A DNA stretch of 64,000 bases from an uncultured Oceanospirillaceae bacterium (GCA_937138495.1 CAKZPE010000009.1:94511-158510); one strand, 5' to 3'; positions 25,952 through 36,262 are shown, counted from the stretch's first letter. Numbers and translations are program-made. The notes: a model not told the origin generated them from the letters alone.

Positions 25952-25980
25952 CTTGTAATCTGATTTGCGGCCCCCATCTA
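25952..25980 (+). promoter_or_regulatory. Heat-shock (sigma-32) type promoter of lon
   Basis: CTTGTAA (25952-25958), 13 nt, then CCCCATCTA (25972-25980). The -10 part matches the sigma-32 consensus CCCCATNTA and the -35 part differs from CTTGAAA at one base. It lies about 92 nt before the lon start. The rest of the 392-nt nfuA-lon gap holds the nfuA terminator and nothing else recognised. Confidence 0.75.
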
Positions 25981-26072
25981 GATTTAAAACGTTTTGTTGC
26001 ACATCTATCTAACCTGCCTTTTGGTTTCCGGCAGAGTTTCATAGGCAGTATCTGAAGAAGGAGAGGGTCCCC

Positions 26073-28499
26073 ATGGCACCACTCGAGAATAATACTGAGA
26101 TCACTACCACGCTGCCGGTTTTACCCCTGCGCGATGTCGTTGTTTATCCGCATATGGTGATCCCCCTGTTTGTGGGTCGCGAAAAATCTATTAAAGCTCT
26201 TGAATCTGCGATGGAGCAGAACAAAGAAATTCTGTTAGTGGCACAAAAAAATGCCTCTGACGATGAACCGGTTGGCAGTGATCTGTTTTCTGTCGGTACT
26301 GTTGCCAGTGTATTGCAAATGCTGAAACTGCCTGACGGCACTGTGAAGGTGCTGGTTGAAGGTGATTACCGGGCTAAAGTTGAAACCCTGAGTGAAGACG
26401 GTGAGTTCTTTACGGCTGATATTTCAGTGCTGCCGGTTGCTGAGCTGAACCCGGCGGAAGGTGATATCTACAAGCGTACTGCGCTGGATCAGTTTGAGCG
26501 TTTTGTTCAGGTGAATAAGAAGATTCCGTCGGAAGTGCTGAGCTCTCTGTCCAGCATTGATGAAGTTGGCCGCCTGGCAGATACCATTGCTGCACACATG
26601 GCGCTGAAGCTGGATGAAAAGCAAAGCATTCTGGAAATGCTGGATGACCGTGCCCGTCTGGAACACCTGATGGCGCTGATGGAAGCTGAGATCGATCTGG
26701 TTGAGGTCGAAAAGCGCATCCGTGGCCGGGTTAAGAAACAGATGGAAAAAAGCCAGCGTGAGTATTATCTGAATGAGCAAATGAAAGCGATTCAGAAAGA
26801 GCTGGGCGATCTGGATGAAAATGGCACCACAGACATCGAAGAGCTGAAAAAGCGTATCGACGAAGCGGGGATGCCAAAAGAAGCGTACGACAAAACCATT
26901 AATGAATTTAATAAGCTGAAGATGATGTCGCCGATGTCAGCTGAAGCGACAGTTGTTCGCAGCTACGTTGACTGGATGCTGCAAATTCCGTGGGCTAAGC
27001 GCAGCAAAGTGCGCCATGATATGAAGCGTGCGGAAAAGATTCTGAATGAAGATCACTACGGTCTGGAAGAAGTGAAAGACCGTATCCTTGAGTATTTGGC
27101 GGTACAAAAGCGCGTCCGTAAGCTTAAAGGGCCAATCCTGTGTCTGGTGGGACCACCGGGTGTGGGTAAAACCTCGCTGGGCCGTTCGATTGCCCGTGCG
27201 ACTAACCGTGAATATGTGCGTATGGCGCTGGGTGGTGTGCGTGACGAAGCGGAAATCCGTGGTCACCGCCGTACTTATATAGGCTCTCTGCCAGGTAAAC
27301 TGATCCAGAAAATGGCGAAAGTAGGTGTGCGTAACCCACTGTTCCTGCTGGATGAGATCGACAAGATGGGCATGGATCAGCGTGGTGATCCGGCGTCTGC
27401 ATTACTGGAAGTGCTTGATCCGGAGCAGAACAGCACTTTTAACGATCACTACCTGGAAGTGGATTACGATCTCTCCGATGTGATGTTCGTTTGTACGTCT
27501 AATTCCATGAATATTCCGGGTCCGTTGCTGGACCGTATGGAGATTATCCGTATTCCGGGCTACACCGAAGACGAAAAGCTTAATATCGCTAAGAAGTATC
27601 TGACGCCGAAGCAAATGAAGACCAACGGTCTGAAGGCGAAAGAGCTGGAAATCGAAGATGAAGCGATTCTGGATCTGGTACGTTACTACACCCGTGAAGC
27701 CGGTGTCCGTGGTCTTGAGCGGGAGATTTCCAAGGTGTGTCGCAAGGTCATCAAGGAAATTACGCTGGAAGATAACAAAGCCGCCAATATTGTTGTGAAT
27801 TCTGAGAATCTTGAACAATACAGCGGTGTGCGCAAATTTAACTTCGGCATTGCTGAAGAAGAAGACCGTATCGGTCAGGTGACCGGTCTGGCATGGACAT
27901 CTGTAGGCGGTGATATCCTTACCATTGAATCGGCTGTCGTGCCGGGTAAGGGCCGTCAGGTGCACACAGGCTCTCTGGGTGACGTAATGAAAGAGTCGAT
28001 CCAGGCGGCGCTGACGGTTGTACGTAACCGCGCTGAGACGCTGGGCATTGCTGCTGACTTCCATGAAGAAAGTGACATTCACATTCACGTACCGGAAGGA
28101 GCGACGCCGAAGGACGGTCCGAGCGCCGGTATCGGTATGTGTACTGCGCTGGTGTCTGTTCTGACGAACATTCCGGTTAAGTCCGATGTGGCAATGACCG
28201 GTGAGATCACTCTGCGTGGTCAGGTGCTGCCGATCGGTGGCCTGAAAGAAAAATTGCTTGCGGCTCACCGTGGCGGAATTAAGACGGTTATCATTCCGCA
28301 CGAAAATACCCGTGACCTGAAAGAGATTCCGGATAACATTAAGGCGGATTTAAGGATTTGCCCGGTCAAATGGATCGACGAAGTGCTTGAAGTTGCTCTG
28401 AAATTTCAGCCTGAACCGCTAAAAAAGGCAGAAAAACCAAGCGTAACGGCAAAGAAAAAGCAAGCAAAAACTGAGCGCGGACAAATAAAAACACATTAA
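26073..28499 (+). CDS. lon: ATP-dependent protease Lon
   Basis: An 808-residue LonA protease that degrades misfolded and regulatory proteins. The N-terminal substrate-binding domain ([23 protein letters not shown]) is followed by a helical region, the AAA+ module with Walker [11 protein letters not shown] near residue 355 and Walker [10 protein letters not shown] near 423, and the peptidase domain with catalytic Ser in [11 protein letters not shown] and Lys in [16 protein letters not shown]. The Lys-rich C-terminal tail ([21 protein letters not shown]) is an extension. It follows a sigma-32 promoter. Unlike the usual clpP-clpX-lon order, nfuA lies upstream. hupB and ppiD follow as in other gammaproteobacteria. 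Confidence 0.95.
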   Translation: MAPLENNTEITTTLPVLPLRDVVVYPHMVIPLFVGREKSIKALESAMEQNKEILLVAQKNASDDEPVGSDLFSVGTVASVLQMLKLPDGTVKVLVEGDYRAKVETLSEDGEFFTADISVLPVAELNPAEGDIYKRTALDQFERFVQVNKKIPSEVLSSLSSIDEVGRLADTIAAHMALKLDEKQSILEMLDDRARLEHLMALMEAEIDLVEVEKRIRGRVKKQMEKSQREYYLNEQMKAIQKELGDLDENGTTDIEELKKRIDEAGMPKEAYDKTINEFNKLKMMSPMSAEATVVRSYVDWMLQIPWAKRSKVRHDMKRAEKILNEDHYGLEEVKDRILEYLAVQKRVRKLKGPILCLVGPPGVGKTSLGRSIARATNREYVRMALGGVRDEAEIRGHRRTYIGSLPGKLIQKMAKVGVRNPLFLLDEIDKMGMDQRGDPASALLEVLDPEQNSTFNDHYLEVDYDLSDVMFVCTSNSMNIPGPLLDRMEIIRIPGYTEDEKLNIAKKYLTPKQMKTNGLKAKELEIEDEAILDLVRYYTREAGVRGLEREISKVCRKVIKEITLEDNKAANIVVNSENLEQYSGVRKFNFGIAEEEDRIGQVTGLAWTSVGGDILTIESAVVPGKGRQVHTGSLGDVMKESIQAALTVVRNRAETLGIAADFHEESDIHIHVPEGATPKDGPSAGIGMCTALVSVLTNIPVKSDVAMTGEITLRGQVLPIGGLKEKLLAAHRGGIKTVIIPHENTRDLKEIPDNIKADLRICPVKWIDEVLEVALKFQPEPLKKAEKPSVTAKKKQAKTERGQIKTH

Positions 28500-28532
28500 T
28501 GGCAAATATGGGTGAAAGTGGCTGAAAGCCGC

Positions 28533-28562
28533 TTGACACCTGAATCTGCCACTTGGTATAAA
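28533..28562 (+). promoter_or_regulatory. Sigma-70 promoter of hupB
   Basis: TTGACA (28533-28538), an 18-nt spacer and TATAAA (28557-28562), about 66 nt before the hupB start. It lies directly after the lon stop and gives hupB its own strong transcription. Confidence 0.7.
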
Positions 28563-28628
28563 TTGTCCGACTATATTGCTGGGCATGGATTAAGAACATA
28601 TAAAAATGATTGGTAAAAGGGGAACAAT

Positions 28629-28904
28629 GTGAATAAATCTGAACTGATTGATGCAATCGCGGCTTCTGCTGATATTCCTAAAGCGGCTGCTGGTCGCGCA
28701 CTGGACGCAACTCTGGAATCTATCTCTGGCGCTTTGCAGAAGAACGATTCTGTTGCTCTGGTTGGTTTTGGCACATTCAGTGTTAAAGAGCGTGCAGCAC
28801 GTACTGGTCGTAATCCACAGACTGGTCAGCCAATTGAGATTGCTGCTGCTACTCTGCCTACTTTCAAGCCTGGTAAGGCTCTGAAGGACGCTGTAAACAA
28901 GTAA
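28629..28904 (+). CDS. hupB: DNA-binding protein HU-beta
   Basis: A 91-residue HU subunit, a nucleoid-associated DNA-bending protein. [32 protein letters not shown] forms the helical dimerisation part. [26 protein letters not shown] forms the DNA-binding arm with the conserved RNPQTG and tip Pro. The start is GTG at 28629; the overlapping ATG at 28627 runs directly into a stop. AGGGGAAC is the ribosome-binding site. The lon-hupB-ppiD order is conserved in gammaproteobacteria. Confidence 0.95.
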   Translation: MNKSELIDAIAASADIPKAAAGRALDATLESISGALQKNDSVALVGFGTFSVKERAARTGRNPQTGQPIEIAAATLPTFKPGKALKDAVNK

Positions 28905-28919
28905 GATTTCTGTTATTCC

Positions 28920-29010
28920 GGTTCGTTAGTTCATCTGATTCCTGGCCCGGACATTCAGCCTTTGCTTAGCACTGAATGTTTATGGCCTGAGAACGGAGTA
29001 TTAACGAACC
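28920..29010. other. Large nested stem-loop between hupB and tRNA-Asp
   Basis: GGTTCGTTA (28920-28928) pairs with TAACGAACC (29002-29010), and inside it ACATTCAG (28951-28958) pairs with CTGAATGT (28972-28979). Short GGCC complementarity lies between the two. There is no T-tract. It may be an hupB 3' structure, a processing site ahead of the tRNA or a small RNA. Confidence 0.45.
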
Positions 29011-29045
29011 AGCTTAACTGCTTGTAGTAAAGGCGAGTGATTAAA

Positions 29046-29122
29046 GGAGCGGTAGTTCAGTTGGTTAGAATACCTGCCTGTCACGCAGGGGGTCGCGGGT
29101 TCGAGTCCCGTCCGTTCCGCCA
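29046..29122 (+). tRNA. tRNA-Asp (anticodon GTC)
   Basis: 77 nt including an encoded CCA. The acceptor stem GGAGCGG pairs with CCGTTCC (one G-U), followed by discriminator G. The D-arm has AGTTCAGTTGGTTAGAA, the anticodon loop reads CTGTCAC with anticodon GTC, and the T-arm has GGTTCGAGTCC. Confidence 0.96.
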
Positions 29123-29131
29123 ATATCAAAG

Positions 29132-29160
29132 GCGCATTCTATAAGGATGCGCTTTTTTTT
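29132..29160 (+). terminator. Terminator after tRNA-Asp
   Basis: GCGCAT/ATGCGC stem (29132-29137 and 29147-29152) followed by eight T residues, 10 nt after the tRNA. Confidence 0.85.
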
Positions 29161-29190
29161 ATCTGAAATTATTAGAGGTCCGGGAGGATC

Positions 29191-31068
29191 ATGCTTCAGA
29201 GTATCCGAGATAATTCAAAAGGCATTGTCGCGAAAATCATCGTAGGCCTGATTGCCGTGACCTTTGCTTTGTTTGGTGTTGAGTCTTTAGTGAGCCTGAC
29301 CGGCGGATCTAATGCCCCGGCGACCGTAAATGGTGAAGAGATCAGCGAACGCGATGTGCTTCAGGGCGCTGACTTACAGCGTCGGCAGCTGCTGACTCAG
29401 ATGGGCGAAAATGCCGATCCTACCTTATTAGATGACAACCTGATCCGTAAGGCTGTACTGGACGGACTGATTGAGCAGGAAGTACTGCGTCAGTCTGCTG
29501 TTAATCAGGACATGACAATTTCCGATCAGCAGCTTGATCAGCTGATTGTGAGCACACCGGACTTCCAGGTAGACGGCCAGTTTAACCGTCAGCAATATGA
29601 AGCGGTGCTGCGTAATGCCGGTTTCTCTCCGTTGCTGTATAAGCAACTGTTGCTAAAAGATAAGTTAATCGAACAGGAACGTGCAGGCTATGTATTGTCG
29701 GCGTTTACCCTGGAAGATGAAGCTGAGCAGGTTGTGGCGCTTGACCGTCAGACCCGTGATTTCGCGGTTATTACATTATCCGCTGAAGATTACAAAGCAC
29801 AGCAGAATGTAACCGCTGAAGATATCAGTGCTTACTACGAAGATAACAAGTCCGATTTTATGACGGAAGAGCAGGTTGTTATTGAGTATCTGTTATTAAA
29901 CAAACAGGACCTGCGTGGTGAGATTGAAATAGACGAAGCAGAATTGCAGTCACAGTTTGATCAGCGTCTGGCGGCGTTCCAGGCACAGGAAGAGCGTCAG
30001 ATCTCTCATATCCTGATTGAGCTGGGTGATGATGAAGCGGCTGCTGAAGCGAAAGCAAATGCGCTGTACGCTCAGTTGCAGGGCGGTGCTGACTTTGCTG
30101 AACTGGCTCGTGCCGAATCTGATGATCCGGGTTCTGCGGATGCCGGCGGTGATCTGGGCGTGTACTTCCAGGGCATGATTCCGGGTGCATTTGATGACAC
30201 GGTTAATGACCTGGGTGAAGGTGAACTGTCTGCACCGGTACGGACTGATTTTGGCTACCATCTGGTGAAAGTGAACAGCATCACTAACTCTGAGCCACCA
30301 AGCTTTGAGTCACTGAAAGCTCAGTTGACGGATGAGCAGTTGGCTAACAAAGTTGAGTCTCTGTATGTTGAGAGGCTGGAGCAGTTAGCTGATCTGACCT
30401 TCTCTGCCGGTGACCTGCAGGACCCTTCTGAAGAACTGCAGCTGGAAATCATGACTGCACCTGCGTTTGGCCGTAATGGCGGTACTGATGAGCTGACCAG
30501 CAACCCGCGGGTACTGCGTCAGGCGTTTGATCAGGAATTGATTCAGGACGGCATTAACAGCACGCCTATCGAGCTGGACTCTGGCCGTACCATGGTACTG
30601 CGGGTTAAAGAGCATATCCGCCCGCGTCAGGAAGCTGAGGATGAAGTAGCGGCGGTTATCCGTACCCGTCTGATTGATCAGAGTGCATCTGATGCGCTGC
30701 AGTCAGATATCAACTCTGAGCTGGCTAAGCTGCGTAACGGCGCTGAGCGTACCAGTATTCAGGGCGCTGACTGGGTTGTCGCGGATCAGGTGAACCGTGC
30801 GAACCGTGAGCAGCAGCCACAGGTTGTGCAGCAAGTCTTCAAGATGGCTCAGCCATCCGGAGAGGCAGCAACCTACAGCAGCCTGGACCTGTTAGACGGT
30901 AATAAAGCCATCATCGCGCTGACTAAGGTGAATGATGCTGATATTGACGCGCTGAGTGAAGAAGAGCGTGCAGCGATGCAGGTGATGCTGGCACAGCGTA
31001 TTGGACAGTTTGATTATCAGGCACTGTTAGACGCCCGTCGGGCGGCTGCTGAAATCGAACGTTTGTAA
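29191..31068 (+). CDS. ppiD: Periplasmic folding chaperone PpiD (SurA-N/parvulin)
   Basis: A 625-residue inner-membrane-anchored periplasmic chaperone associated with the Sec translocon. A single N-terminal membrane segment (IVAKIIVGLIAVTFALFGVESLV, residues 12-34) anchors it. The SurA-like N domain follows (VNGEEISERDV, EQEVLRQSAVNQDMTISDQQLDQLI). The parvulin domain (about 270-365) shows QISHILIELGDDEAAAEAKANALYAQLQGGADFAELARAESDDPGSADAGGDLG, and TDFGYHLVKV ends it. The length equals E. coli PpiD (623). The ATG at 29191 follows GGGAGG. Confidence 0.93.
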   Translation: MLQSIRDNSKGIVAKIIVGLIAVTFALFGVESLVSLTGGSNAPATVNGEEISERDVLQGADLQRRQLLTQMGENADPTLLDDNLIRKAVLDGLIEQEVLRQSAVNQDMTISDQQLDQLIVSTPDFQVDGQFNRQQYEAVLRNAGFSPLLYKQLLLKDKLIEQERAGYVLSAFTLEDEAEQVVALDRQTRDFAVITLSAEDYKAQQNVTAEDISAYYEDNKSDFMTEEQVVIEYLLLNKQDLRGEIEIDEAELQSQFDQRLAAFQAQEERQISHILIELGDDEAAAEAKANALYAQLQGGADFAELARAESDDPGSADAGGDLGVYFQGMIPGAFDDTVNDLGEGELSAPVRTDFGYHLVKVNSITNSEPPSFESLKAQLTDEQLANKVESLYVERLEQLADLTFSAGDLQDPSEELQLEIMTAPAFGRNGGTDELTSNPRVLRQAFDQELIQDGINSTPIELDSGRTMVLRVKEHIRPRQEAEDEVAAVIRTRLIDQSASDALQSDINSELAKLRNGAERTSIQGADWVVADQVNRANREQQPQVVQQVFKMAQPSGEAATYSSLDLLDGNKAIIALTKVNDADIDALSEEERAAMQVMLAQRIGQFDYQALLDARRAAAEIERL

Positions 31069-31137
31069 CAAGTTTTTTCAACTGCATGTACTTAATGCAG
31101 GTCCGCAGCTGATTGTCAGCTAAGCGATATAGTCTAA

Positions 31138-31168
31138 AACGCTCCTGTGAAGGGGCGTTTTTTTTCGT
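31138..31168 (+). terminator. Terminator after ppiD
   Basis: AACGCTCC pairs with GGGGCGTT (one T-G) around a 6-nt loop, followed by T7. It separates ppiD from the convergent LysR gene. Confidence 0.8.
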
Positions 31169-31179
31169 CTGAATACAAT

Positions 31180-32070
31180 TTAAGTCTGATCAGATGTCAG
31201 TAATTGCCATAGCTGTATGGCCTGAGGGCTGTGAAGCCGGTCTTTCAGGCGGATCAGATAAATCGGATTAAGCAGCCGCGACGGATAATTACTGATATCT
31301 AGCAGCTGTAATTCCCCGGAATCAAGTTCTGCCTCAATCATATGTCTGGGCATACGGGCCCAGCCCATGCCTGCCATCAATAAGGTTTTTTTCATGTGGT
31401 AGTCATTTACATACCAGGTTTGCCCACCGGGGATGACATGCCGGTGTGGAAAAGGCGCGACTGAACCGCTGTCGGTAATCAGGATATGCGGTTGGTTCCG
31501 CAGGGCTCCCTGACTGATGGGGTGTCCGGGCGCGATCTCTGTACTGCTGAGAAAGTCCCGGGTAGCGACTGTCAGAGTCTCGGTTTCATCAATGACAGTG
31601 AATTCAAAGCGCTCATCCAGCCCGGTGTGTGGGCCGATGGCCAGATCAGACGTTTCCGTCAGCAATTGCTCCGGCACTCCTGATAAATGCTCGGTGTTGA
31701 TCGTCAGGCGTAAATCCGGCCGCTGCAGACAGAACTGGCGGATAGTCTCAAGCTTGGGGAGCTGGCTGAAGTTAGCACTGATGCTGATATGCAGGGTAGG
31801 TGTACTCCGGTGTGCCAACTGATGACCGAGCTGCTCCAGCTCTTCGCTTTGCCTGACCAGCTGTCGGGCCTGCTGATAAAATGCCCGGCCGGCTTCCGTC
31901 AGACTTGGCCGGTAACTGTCCCGGTCCAGCAGTTGTAACTCAAACTGAGATTCAAGATTGCGAACAGCGGCGCTGATGCTGGGCTGTGTTTTATAAATGG
32001 CATTTGCGGCCGCACGAAAGCTGCCGTGCTCGACGACTGCAATGAATGCCTTTAACTGATCATGGGTCAT
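31180..32070 (-). CDS. LysR-family transcriptional regulator
   Basis: A 296-residue LysR-type regulator. The helix-turn-helix is MTHDQLKAFIAVVEHGSFRAAANAIYKTQPSISAAVRNLESQFELQLLDR, and the effector-binding domain starts near residue 90 (TLHISISANFSQLPKLETIRQF). It is divergent from the TauE/SafE exporter gene with 105 nt between starts, so that exporter is the likely target. The ligand is not recognisable. Confidence 0.88.
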   Translation of the reverse strand: MTHDQLKAFIAVVEHGSFRAAANAIYKTQPSISAAVRNLESQFELQLLDRDSYRPSLTEAGRAFYQQARQLVRQSEELEQLGHQLAHRSTPTLHISISANFSQLPKLETIRQFCLQRPDLRLTINTEHLSGVPEQLLTETSDLAIGPHTGLDERFEFTVIDETETLTVATRDFLSSTEIAPGHPISQGALRNQPHILITDSGSVAPFPHRHVIPGGQTWYVNDYHMKKTLLMAGMGWARMPRHMIEAELDSGELQLLDISNYPSRLLNPIYLIRLKDRLHSPQAIQLWQLLTSDQT

Positions 32071-32175
32071 GAAAGCAAATTCCTTTCATTATGATAAAAA
32101 GATGAAATTATTTTACTTTCGATTTTGGGCGTAAGCTATACCCCGTCTTAAAGATAAGAAGGGGAGCGGTGATTC

Positions 32176-32901
32176 GTGGGATTTGAACTGATTATTCTGA
32201 CGGTAGCCGGATTTCTGACCGGCTTTTCTAAATTCTCTGTGGGTGGGATGGGATTGCTGATATTGCCGGTGCTGATGCTGGCATTTCCCGGTACTGCCGC
32301 GCTGGGGATCATTGTGCCGCTGTTTATGATTACCGATGTGCTGACCATGTGGCCTTACCGTAAAGGGGCTGACTGGCGTTTCATTGGCCGTCTGGTGCCT
32401 ATGATGCTGGCAGGTATTCTGGCGGGCAGCCTGATACTCACAGATATCGATGTACAGGTATTTTCCCTGCTGCTGGGCGGGTTGATTCTGCTGGCACTGT
32501 CACTGGGGTTAATTCTGGACCGTTTAGGTTCGGGGGTGCTGCGCAGGCCGGCAGTGGTGGCTGTGATGGGTTTTTTTACCGGCATTATCGGTTTGCTGGC
32601 GAATGCGGCGGGGCCGTTAGTGAGTTTGTTTTTGTTAGAACAGAAGCTGAGTAAGCACCGCTACGTGGCAACCCGCTGCTGGATGGCGTCACTGACAAAC
32701 CTCGCCAAGGTGCCGGTATTGATTTACCTGGGTATTTTAACTCAGGAATCTCTGGAAGTGAGTTTGCTGGCTATTCCGGGCCTCTTGCTGGGCGGCCTGA
32801 TCGGTTACTGTTTTTTGGGGGCGCTGAGTGCCGCGCAATTTAAATGGATCATCCGGGGGTTGGCAGCTGTTGCCGCCACGAAGTTGCTGTTTTTCAGCTA
32901 A
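32176..32901 (+). CDS. TauE/SafE-family anion exporter
   Basis: A 241-residue membrane protein of the sulfite exporter TauE/SafE family. About seven or eight hydrophobic segments are present, with the family-type GFLTGFSKFSVGGMG near residue 13 and the repeat counterpart GFFTGIIGLLANAAGPLVSLFLL near residue 132. The start is GTG at 32176 with a GGGGAG site. Members export sulfite, sulfoacetate or other small organosulfur anions; the substrate here is unknown. It is divergent from a LysR gene. Confidence 0.88.
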   Translation: MGFELIILTVAGFLTGFSKFSVGGMGLLILPVLMLAFPGTAALGIIVPLFMITDVLTMWPYRKGADWRFIGRLVPMMLAGILAGSLILTDIDVQVFSLLLGGLILLALSLGLILDRLGSGVLRRPAVVAVMGFFTGIIGLLANAAGPLVSLFLLEQKLSKHRYVATRCWMASLTNLAKVPVLIYLGILTQESLEVSLLAIPGLLLGGLIGYCFLGALSAAQFKWIIRGLAAVAATKLLFFS

Positions 32902-32945
32902 TGGAAGAGAGTGTTTAAGCAAGGTTGATATACTTTGAAGGCCAT

Positions 32946-32974
32946 AAAAAACCCCGCTGATGCGGGGTTTTTTT
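32946..32974. terminator. Bidirectional terminator between TauE gene and acnB
   Basis: CCCCGC/GCGGGG stem (32952-32957 and 32962-32967) flanked by A6 and T7. It lies between convergent genes and can act on both strands. Confidence 0.88.
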
Positions 32975-33013
32975 ATGACTCTCTTTTATGAGCCTGTGTC
33001 AGTGCAAAAGCGT

Positions 33014-35608
33014 TTACGCAGTAGCGATTACGCTAGAAGCTGCATGGGTGTAAGAGTCGATCTGGTCGAAGTTCAGGTAGCGGTAAACATCTTCAGCCAT
33101 GCTGTCGATCTTAGTCGCGTATTCCATGTACTCTTCAACCGTCGGGATCTTACCCAGCAGTGCAGCAACTGCCGCCAGTTCCGCTGAAGACAGGTAAACG
33201 TTAGCACCTGTACCCAGACGGTTAGGGAAGTTACGGGTAGACGTTGATACAACCGTGGTGTTGTCACCTACACGTGCCTGGTTACCCATACACAGGGAGC
33301 AACCTGGCATTTCCATACGGGCGCCGGCTTTACCGAAGATGTTGTAGTAACCTTCTTCAGTCAGCTGAGCGGCATCCATCTTGGTTGGCGGAGCGATCCA
33401 CATGCGGGTCGGCAGGGTAGTGCCGGCCGCATCCAGCAGTTTACCTGCTGCACGGAAGTGACCGATGTTGGTCATGCATGAACCCAGGAATACTTCGTCG
33501 ATCTGTACACCGGCAACTTCAGACAGAGTTTTAACGTCATCCGGATCGTTCGGGCAAGCCAGGATAGGCTCTTTAACATCCGCCAGATCGATTTCGATTA
33601 CCGCTGCATAGTCTGCATCGGCATCGCCTTCCATCAGTTCAGGGTTCGCCAGCCATGCTTCCATGTTACCGATACGGCGCTCGATAGTACGTGGGTCGCC
33701 GTAACCTTCAGACAGCATCCACTTCAGCATGGTGATGTTTGAGTTCAGGTATTCACGGATAGGTGCTTCGTTCAGCTTGATAGAGCATGCCGCTGCAGAA
33801 CGTTCTGCTGCAGAGTCAGACAGCTCGAATGCCTGCTCAACTTTCAGATCCGGCAGACCTTCGATTTCCAGAATGCGGCCAGAGAAGATATTCTTCTTAC
33901 CGGCTTTAGCAACGGTCAGCAGGCCTTGCTTGATTGCGTAGTAAGGAATCGCGTTAACCAGGTCACGCAGGGTAACACCTGGCTGCAGGGTGTCGCCCTT
34001 GAAGCGAACCAGAACAGACTCAGGCATATCCAGTGGCATAACACCGGTCGCTGCTGCGAATGCAACCAGACCGGAACCCGCCGGGAACGAAATGCCGATT
34101 GGGAAACGGGTGTGAGAGTCACCGCCGGTACCAACAGTATCAGGCAGAAGCATACGGTTCAGCCAGGAGTGGATTACACCGTCACCAGGGCGCAGTGAAA
34201 CACCGCCACGGTTCATGATGAAGTCTGGCAGGGTGTGGTGAGTCTGAACGTCGACCGGCTTAGGATAAGCCGCAGTGTGACAGAAAGACTGCATTGTCAG
34301 ATCAGCAGAGAAGCCCAGGCAAGCCAGATCTTTCAGCTCATCACGGGTCATTGGGCCTGTTGTGTCTTGAGAGCCGACGGTGGTCATTTTAGGCTCGCAG
34401 TAAGTGCCCGGACGAACACCGTCAACGCCACATGCTTTACCCACCATCTTCTGTGCCAGGGAGTAGCCCTTACCGGTATCAGCAGGTTGCTCTGGCTTAC
34501 GGAACAGATCAGATGCGCCCAGACCCAGTGCTTCACGGGCACGTTCAGTCAGGCCGCGGCCGATGATCAGCGGAATACGGCCGCCGGCACGTACTTCGTC
34601 CAGCAGTACAGGTGTCTTCAGACCAAACTCGCACAGGGTTTCGCCAGTGTCAGCGTTCTTGGCAACACCTTCGTACGGGTAAACATCTACCACGTCACCC
34701 ATGTTCATCTTGGCAACGTCCATTTCGATTGGCAGAGCGCCGGCATCTTCCATGGTGTTGAAAAAGATGGGTGCAATCTTGCCGCCGAAGCAGTAACCGC
34801 CGGCACGCTTGTTTGGTACGTTCGGGATATCATCACCGAAGAACCACAGAACAGAGTTCGTTGCAGATTTACGGGAAGAACCTGTACCTACAACGTCACC
34901 GACGTATGCAACCGGGTGACCTTTGGCTTTAACTTCTTCGATCTGCTTCAGAGGACCAACGCTGCCGTTGTTCGCAGGCTCGATACCTTCACGCTCCATT
35001 TTCAGCATGGCATTGGCGTGCAGCGGGATATCCGGGCGGGTGAATGCATCCGGTGCCGGAGACAGATCATCAGTGTTAGTTTCGCCAGGAACTTTGAAGA
35101 CGGTAACGGTGATTTTCTCAGCCAGTTCAGGCTTGCTGGTGAACCATTCGCCGGCAGCCCAGGATTCCAGGATCTGCTTCGCGTAAGTGTTACCGGCATC
35201 TGCCTTGTCTTTTACATCGTAGAACGCATCGAACATCAGCAGTGTGTGGGACAGCGCTTTAACGGCAGTCGGTGCCAGTGCGTCATTGTCCAGAGCAGCG
35301 ATCAGTGGCTCAATGTTGTAACCACCCAGCATGGTACCCAGCAGCTCAACGGCTTTAACCTGGTCAACCAGTGGAGAAGTGGCGTCGCCTTTAGCAACGG
35401 CAGCCAGGAAACCGGCTTTAACATATGCCGCCTGGTCAACACCTGCAGGTACACGGTTTTCCAGCAGATCAAGGATGTATGCTTCTTCGCCAGCTGGCGG
35501 GTTTTTCAGTAGCTCAACCAGTGCTGCTGTCTGATCAGCGTCAAGTGGTTTAGCCGGCACGCCTTCCTGGGCGCGTTCTTCTACATGTTTACGGTAAGCT
35601 TCAAGCAC
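33014..35608 (-). CDS. acnB: Bifunctional aconitate hydratase 2 / 2-methylisocitrate dehydratase
   Basis: An 864-residue AcnB, the main TCA-cycle aconitase, also able to act on 2-methylisocitrate. The N-terminal HEAT-like domain (residues 1-160, [38 protein letters not shown]) is specific to AcnB. The swivel domain follows, and then the catalytic domains with the 4Fe-4S cysteines in [16 protein letters not shown] and [15 protein letters not shown]. coli AcnB is 865 residues. The start is GTG at 35608 after GAGGG. Two TTGTCnnCAA-type palindromes lie upstream. Confidence 0.96.
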   Translation of the reverse strand: MLEAYRKHVEERAQEGVPAKPLDADQTAALVELLKNPPAGEEAYILDLLENRVPAGVDQAAYVKAGFLAAVAKGDATSPLVDQVKAVELLGTMLGGYNIEPLIAALDNDALAPTAVKALSHTLLMFDAFYDVKDKADAGNTYAKQILESWAAGEWFTSKPELAEKITVTVFKVPGETNTDDLSPAPDAFTRPDIPLHANAMLKMEREGIEPANNGSVGPLKQIEEVKAKGHPVAYVGDVVGTGSSRKSATNSVLWFFGDDIPNVPNKRAGGYCFGGKIAPIFFNTMEDAGALPIEMDVAKMNMGDVVDVYPYEGVAKNADTGETLCEFGLKTPVLLDEVRAGGRIPLIIGRGLTERAREALGLGASDLFRKPEQPADTGKGYSLAQKMVGKACGVDGVRPGTYCEPKMTTVGSQDTTGPMTRDELKDLACLGFSADLTMQSFCHTAAYPKPVDVQTHHTLPDFIMNRGGVSLRPGDGVIHSWLNRMLLPDTVGTGGDSHTRFPIGISFPAGSGLVAFAAATGVMPLDMPESVLVRFKGDTLQPGVTLRDLVNAIPYYAIKQGLLTVAKAGKKNIFSGRILEIEGLPDLKVEQAFELSDSAAERSAAACSIKLNEAPIREYLNSNITMLKWMLSEGYGDPRTIERRIGNMEAWLANPELMEGDADADYAAVIEIDLADVKEPILACPNDPDDVKTLSEVAGVQIDEVFLGSCMTNIGHFRAAGKLLDAAGTTLPTRMWIAPPTKMDAAQLTEEGYYNIFGKAGARMEMPGCSLCMGNQARVGDNTTVVSTSTRNFPNRLGTGANVYLSSAELAAVAALLGKIPTVEEYMEYATKIDSMAEDVYRYLNFDQIDSYTHAASSVIATA

Positions 35609-35735
35609 GATATAGCCCTCATCTGTTGTCTCTATCCGGCTCCATAGAACAGCCGGTGGTCGAATGGCCCATATTTTGGACGATTCTTGAATTTGGCGCG
35701 TGAATTCTAGCTCAAACCGGTGAAAAAGTTAAGTT

Positions 35736-35745
35736 TTGTCAACAA
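35736..35745. promoter_or_regulatory. TTGTCAACAA operator-like site upstream of acnB
   Basis: TTGTCAACAA lies about 128 nt upstream of the acnB GTG. It is a near-palindrome of the TTGTCnnCAA/TTGTCGACAA type bound by FadR/VanR-type GntR regulators. The site matches 9 of the 10 central bases of the element at 36014. Confidence 0.45.
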
Positions 35746-36013
35746 TGTTTATGTTAATACTTTCCGCTTAGTCCGTAAGGCGTTATACGGACGAAGACAA
35801 AGAGTCAGCGCTCTTATATGCGTGACTGAATTGTCTTTAACTGTTTGTATTTAAAGGATTGTATCGTTAATTTGCGATCAGGAAACGGGTACTTTTTCAT
35901 CACAGAAGCGATCACTTTGCGGAACAGGCTTGTCGGTGTGCGACACCGGGCAGAATGTAAAAGTGTAGACAGTCAGGCCGTAATTACATTTTATAGCCGT
36001 GATTTTGGGTTAG

Positions 36014-36025
36014 ATTGTCGACAAT
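36014..36025. promoter_or_regulatory. Perfect ATTGTCGACAAT palindrome
   Basis: A perfect 12-nt palindrome 238 nt before the yebC-like start and about 405 nt upstream of acnB. GntR-family regulators of organic-acid metabolism recognise this class of sequence; the regulator is not encoded in the window, so the assignment is inferred. Confidence 0.5.
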
Positions 36026-36262
36026 ATTTGTAGTCTAAAGTGTTTAAAAGAATTTTATGAATTTTTTAGGTCAGTGCCATGTGTGTGTCAGGTCCGGTTG
36101 GTGGTTTTGTCAGTAAATCGCTTACGCATCGTCATAAACAGCTATCTGAATCAGTTTAAGACCTAAGAATCAGGCATATTTGCCTGTCGGGCTAGTGATA
36201 ATTGCCGTCAGGCATTAGAATCCCTGTCATTGCTTTGAGTATCGGATGAAAGAGTATTTCTA

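Larger units (their letters stand above)
35609..36262. other. Long divergent region between acnB and yebC-like gene
   Basis: 654 nt with no supported gene; the 62-codon plus-strand frame at 35845-36033 has no recognisable product. It contains two operator-like palindromes (35736-35745, 36014-36025) and a hairpin GTCCGTA/TACGGAC (35771-35777 and 35786-35792). Confidence 0.6.

Noticed and set aside
27402..28301. 299-codon open frame on the minus strand opposite lon
   Set aside because: Antisense to a certain lon gene, with no recognisable domain; a codon-bias shadow.
34235..35512. 425-codon open frame on the plus strand opposite acnB
   Set aside because: It lies wholly inside acnB on the other strand, has a low-complexity Arg/Cys/Thr-rich translation and no ribosome-binding site. 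It is a by-product of the codon bias of acnB.
35845..36033. 62-codon open frame in the acnB-yebC gap
   Set aside because: No ribosome-binding site, no recognisable product, and it overlaps the operator-rich region.
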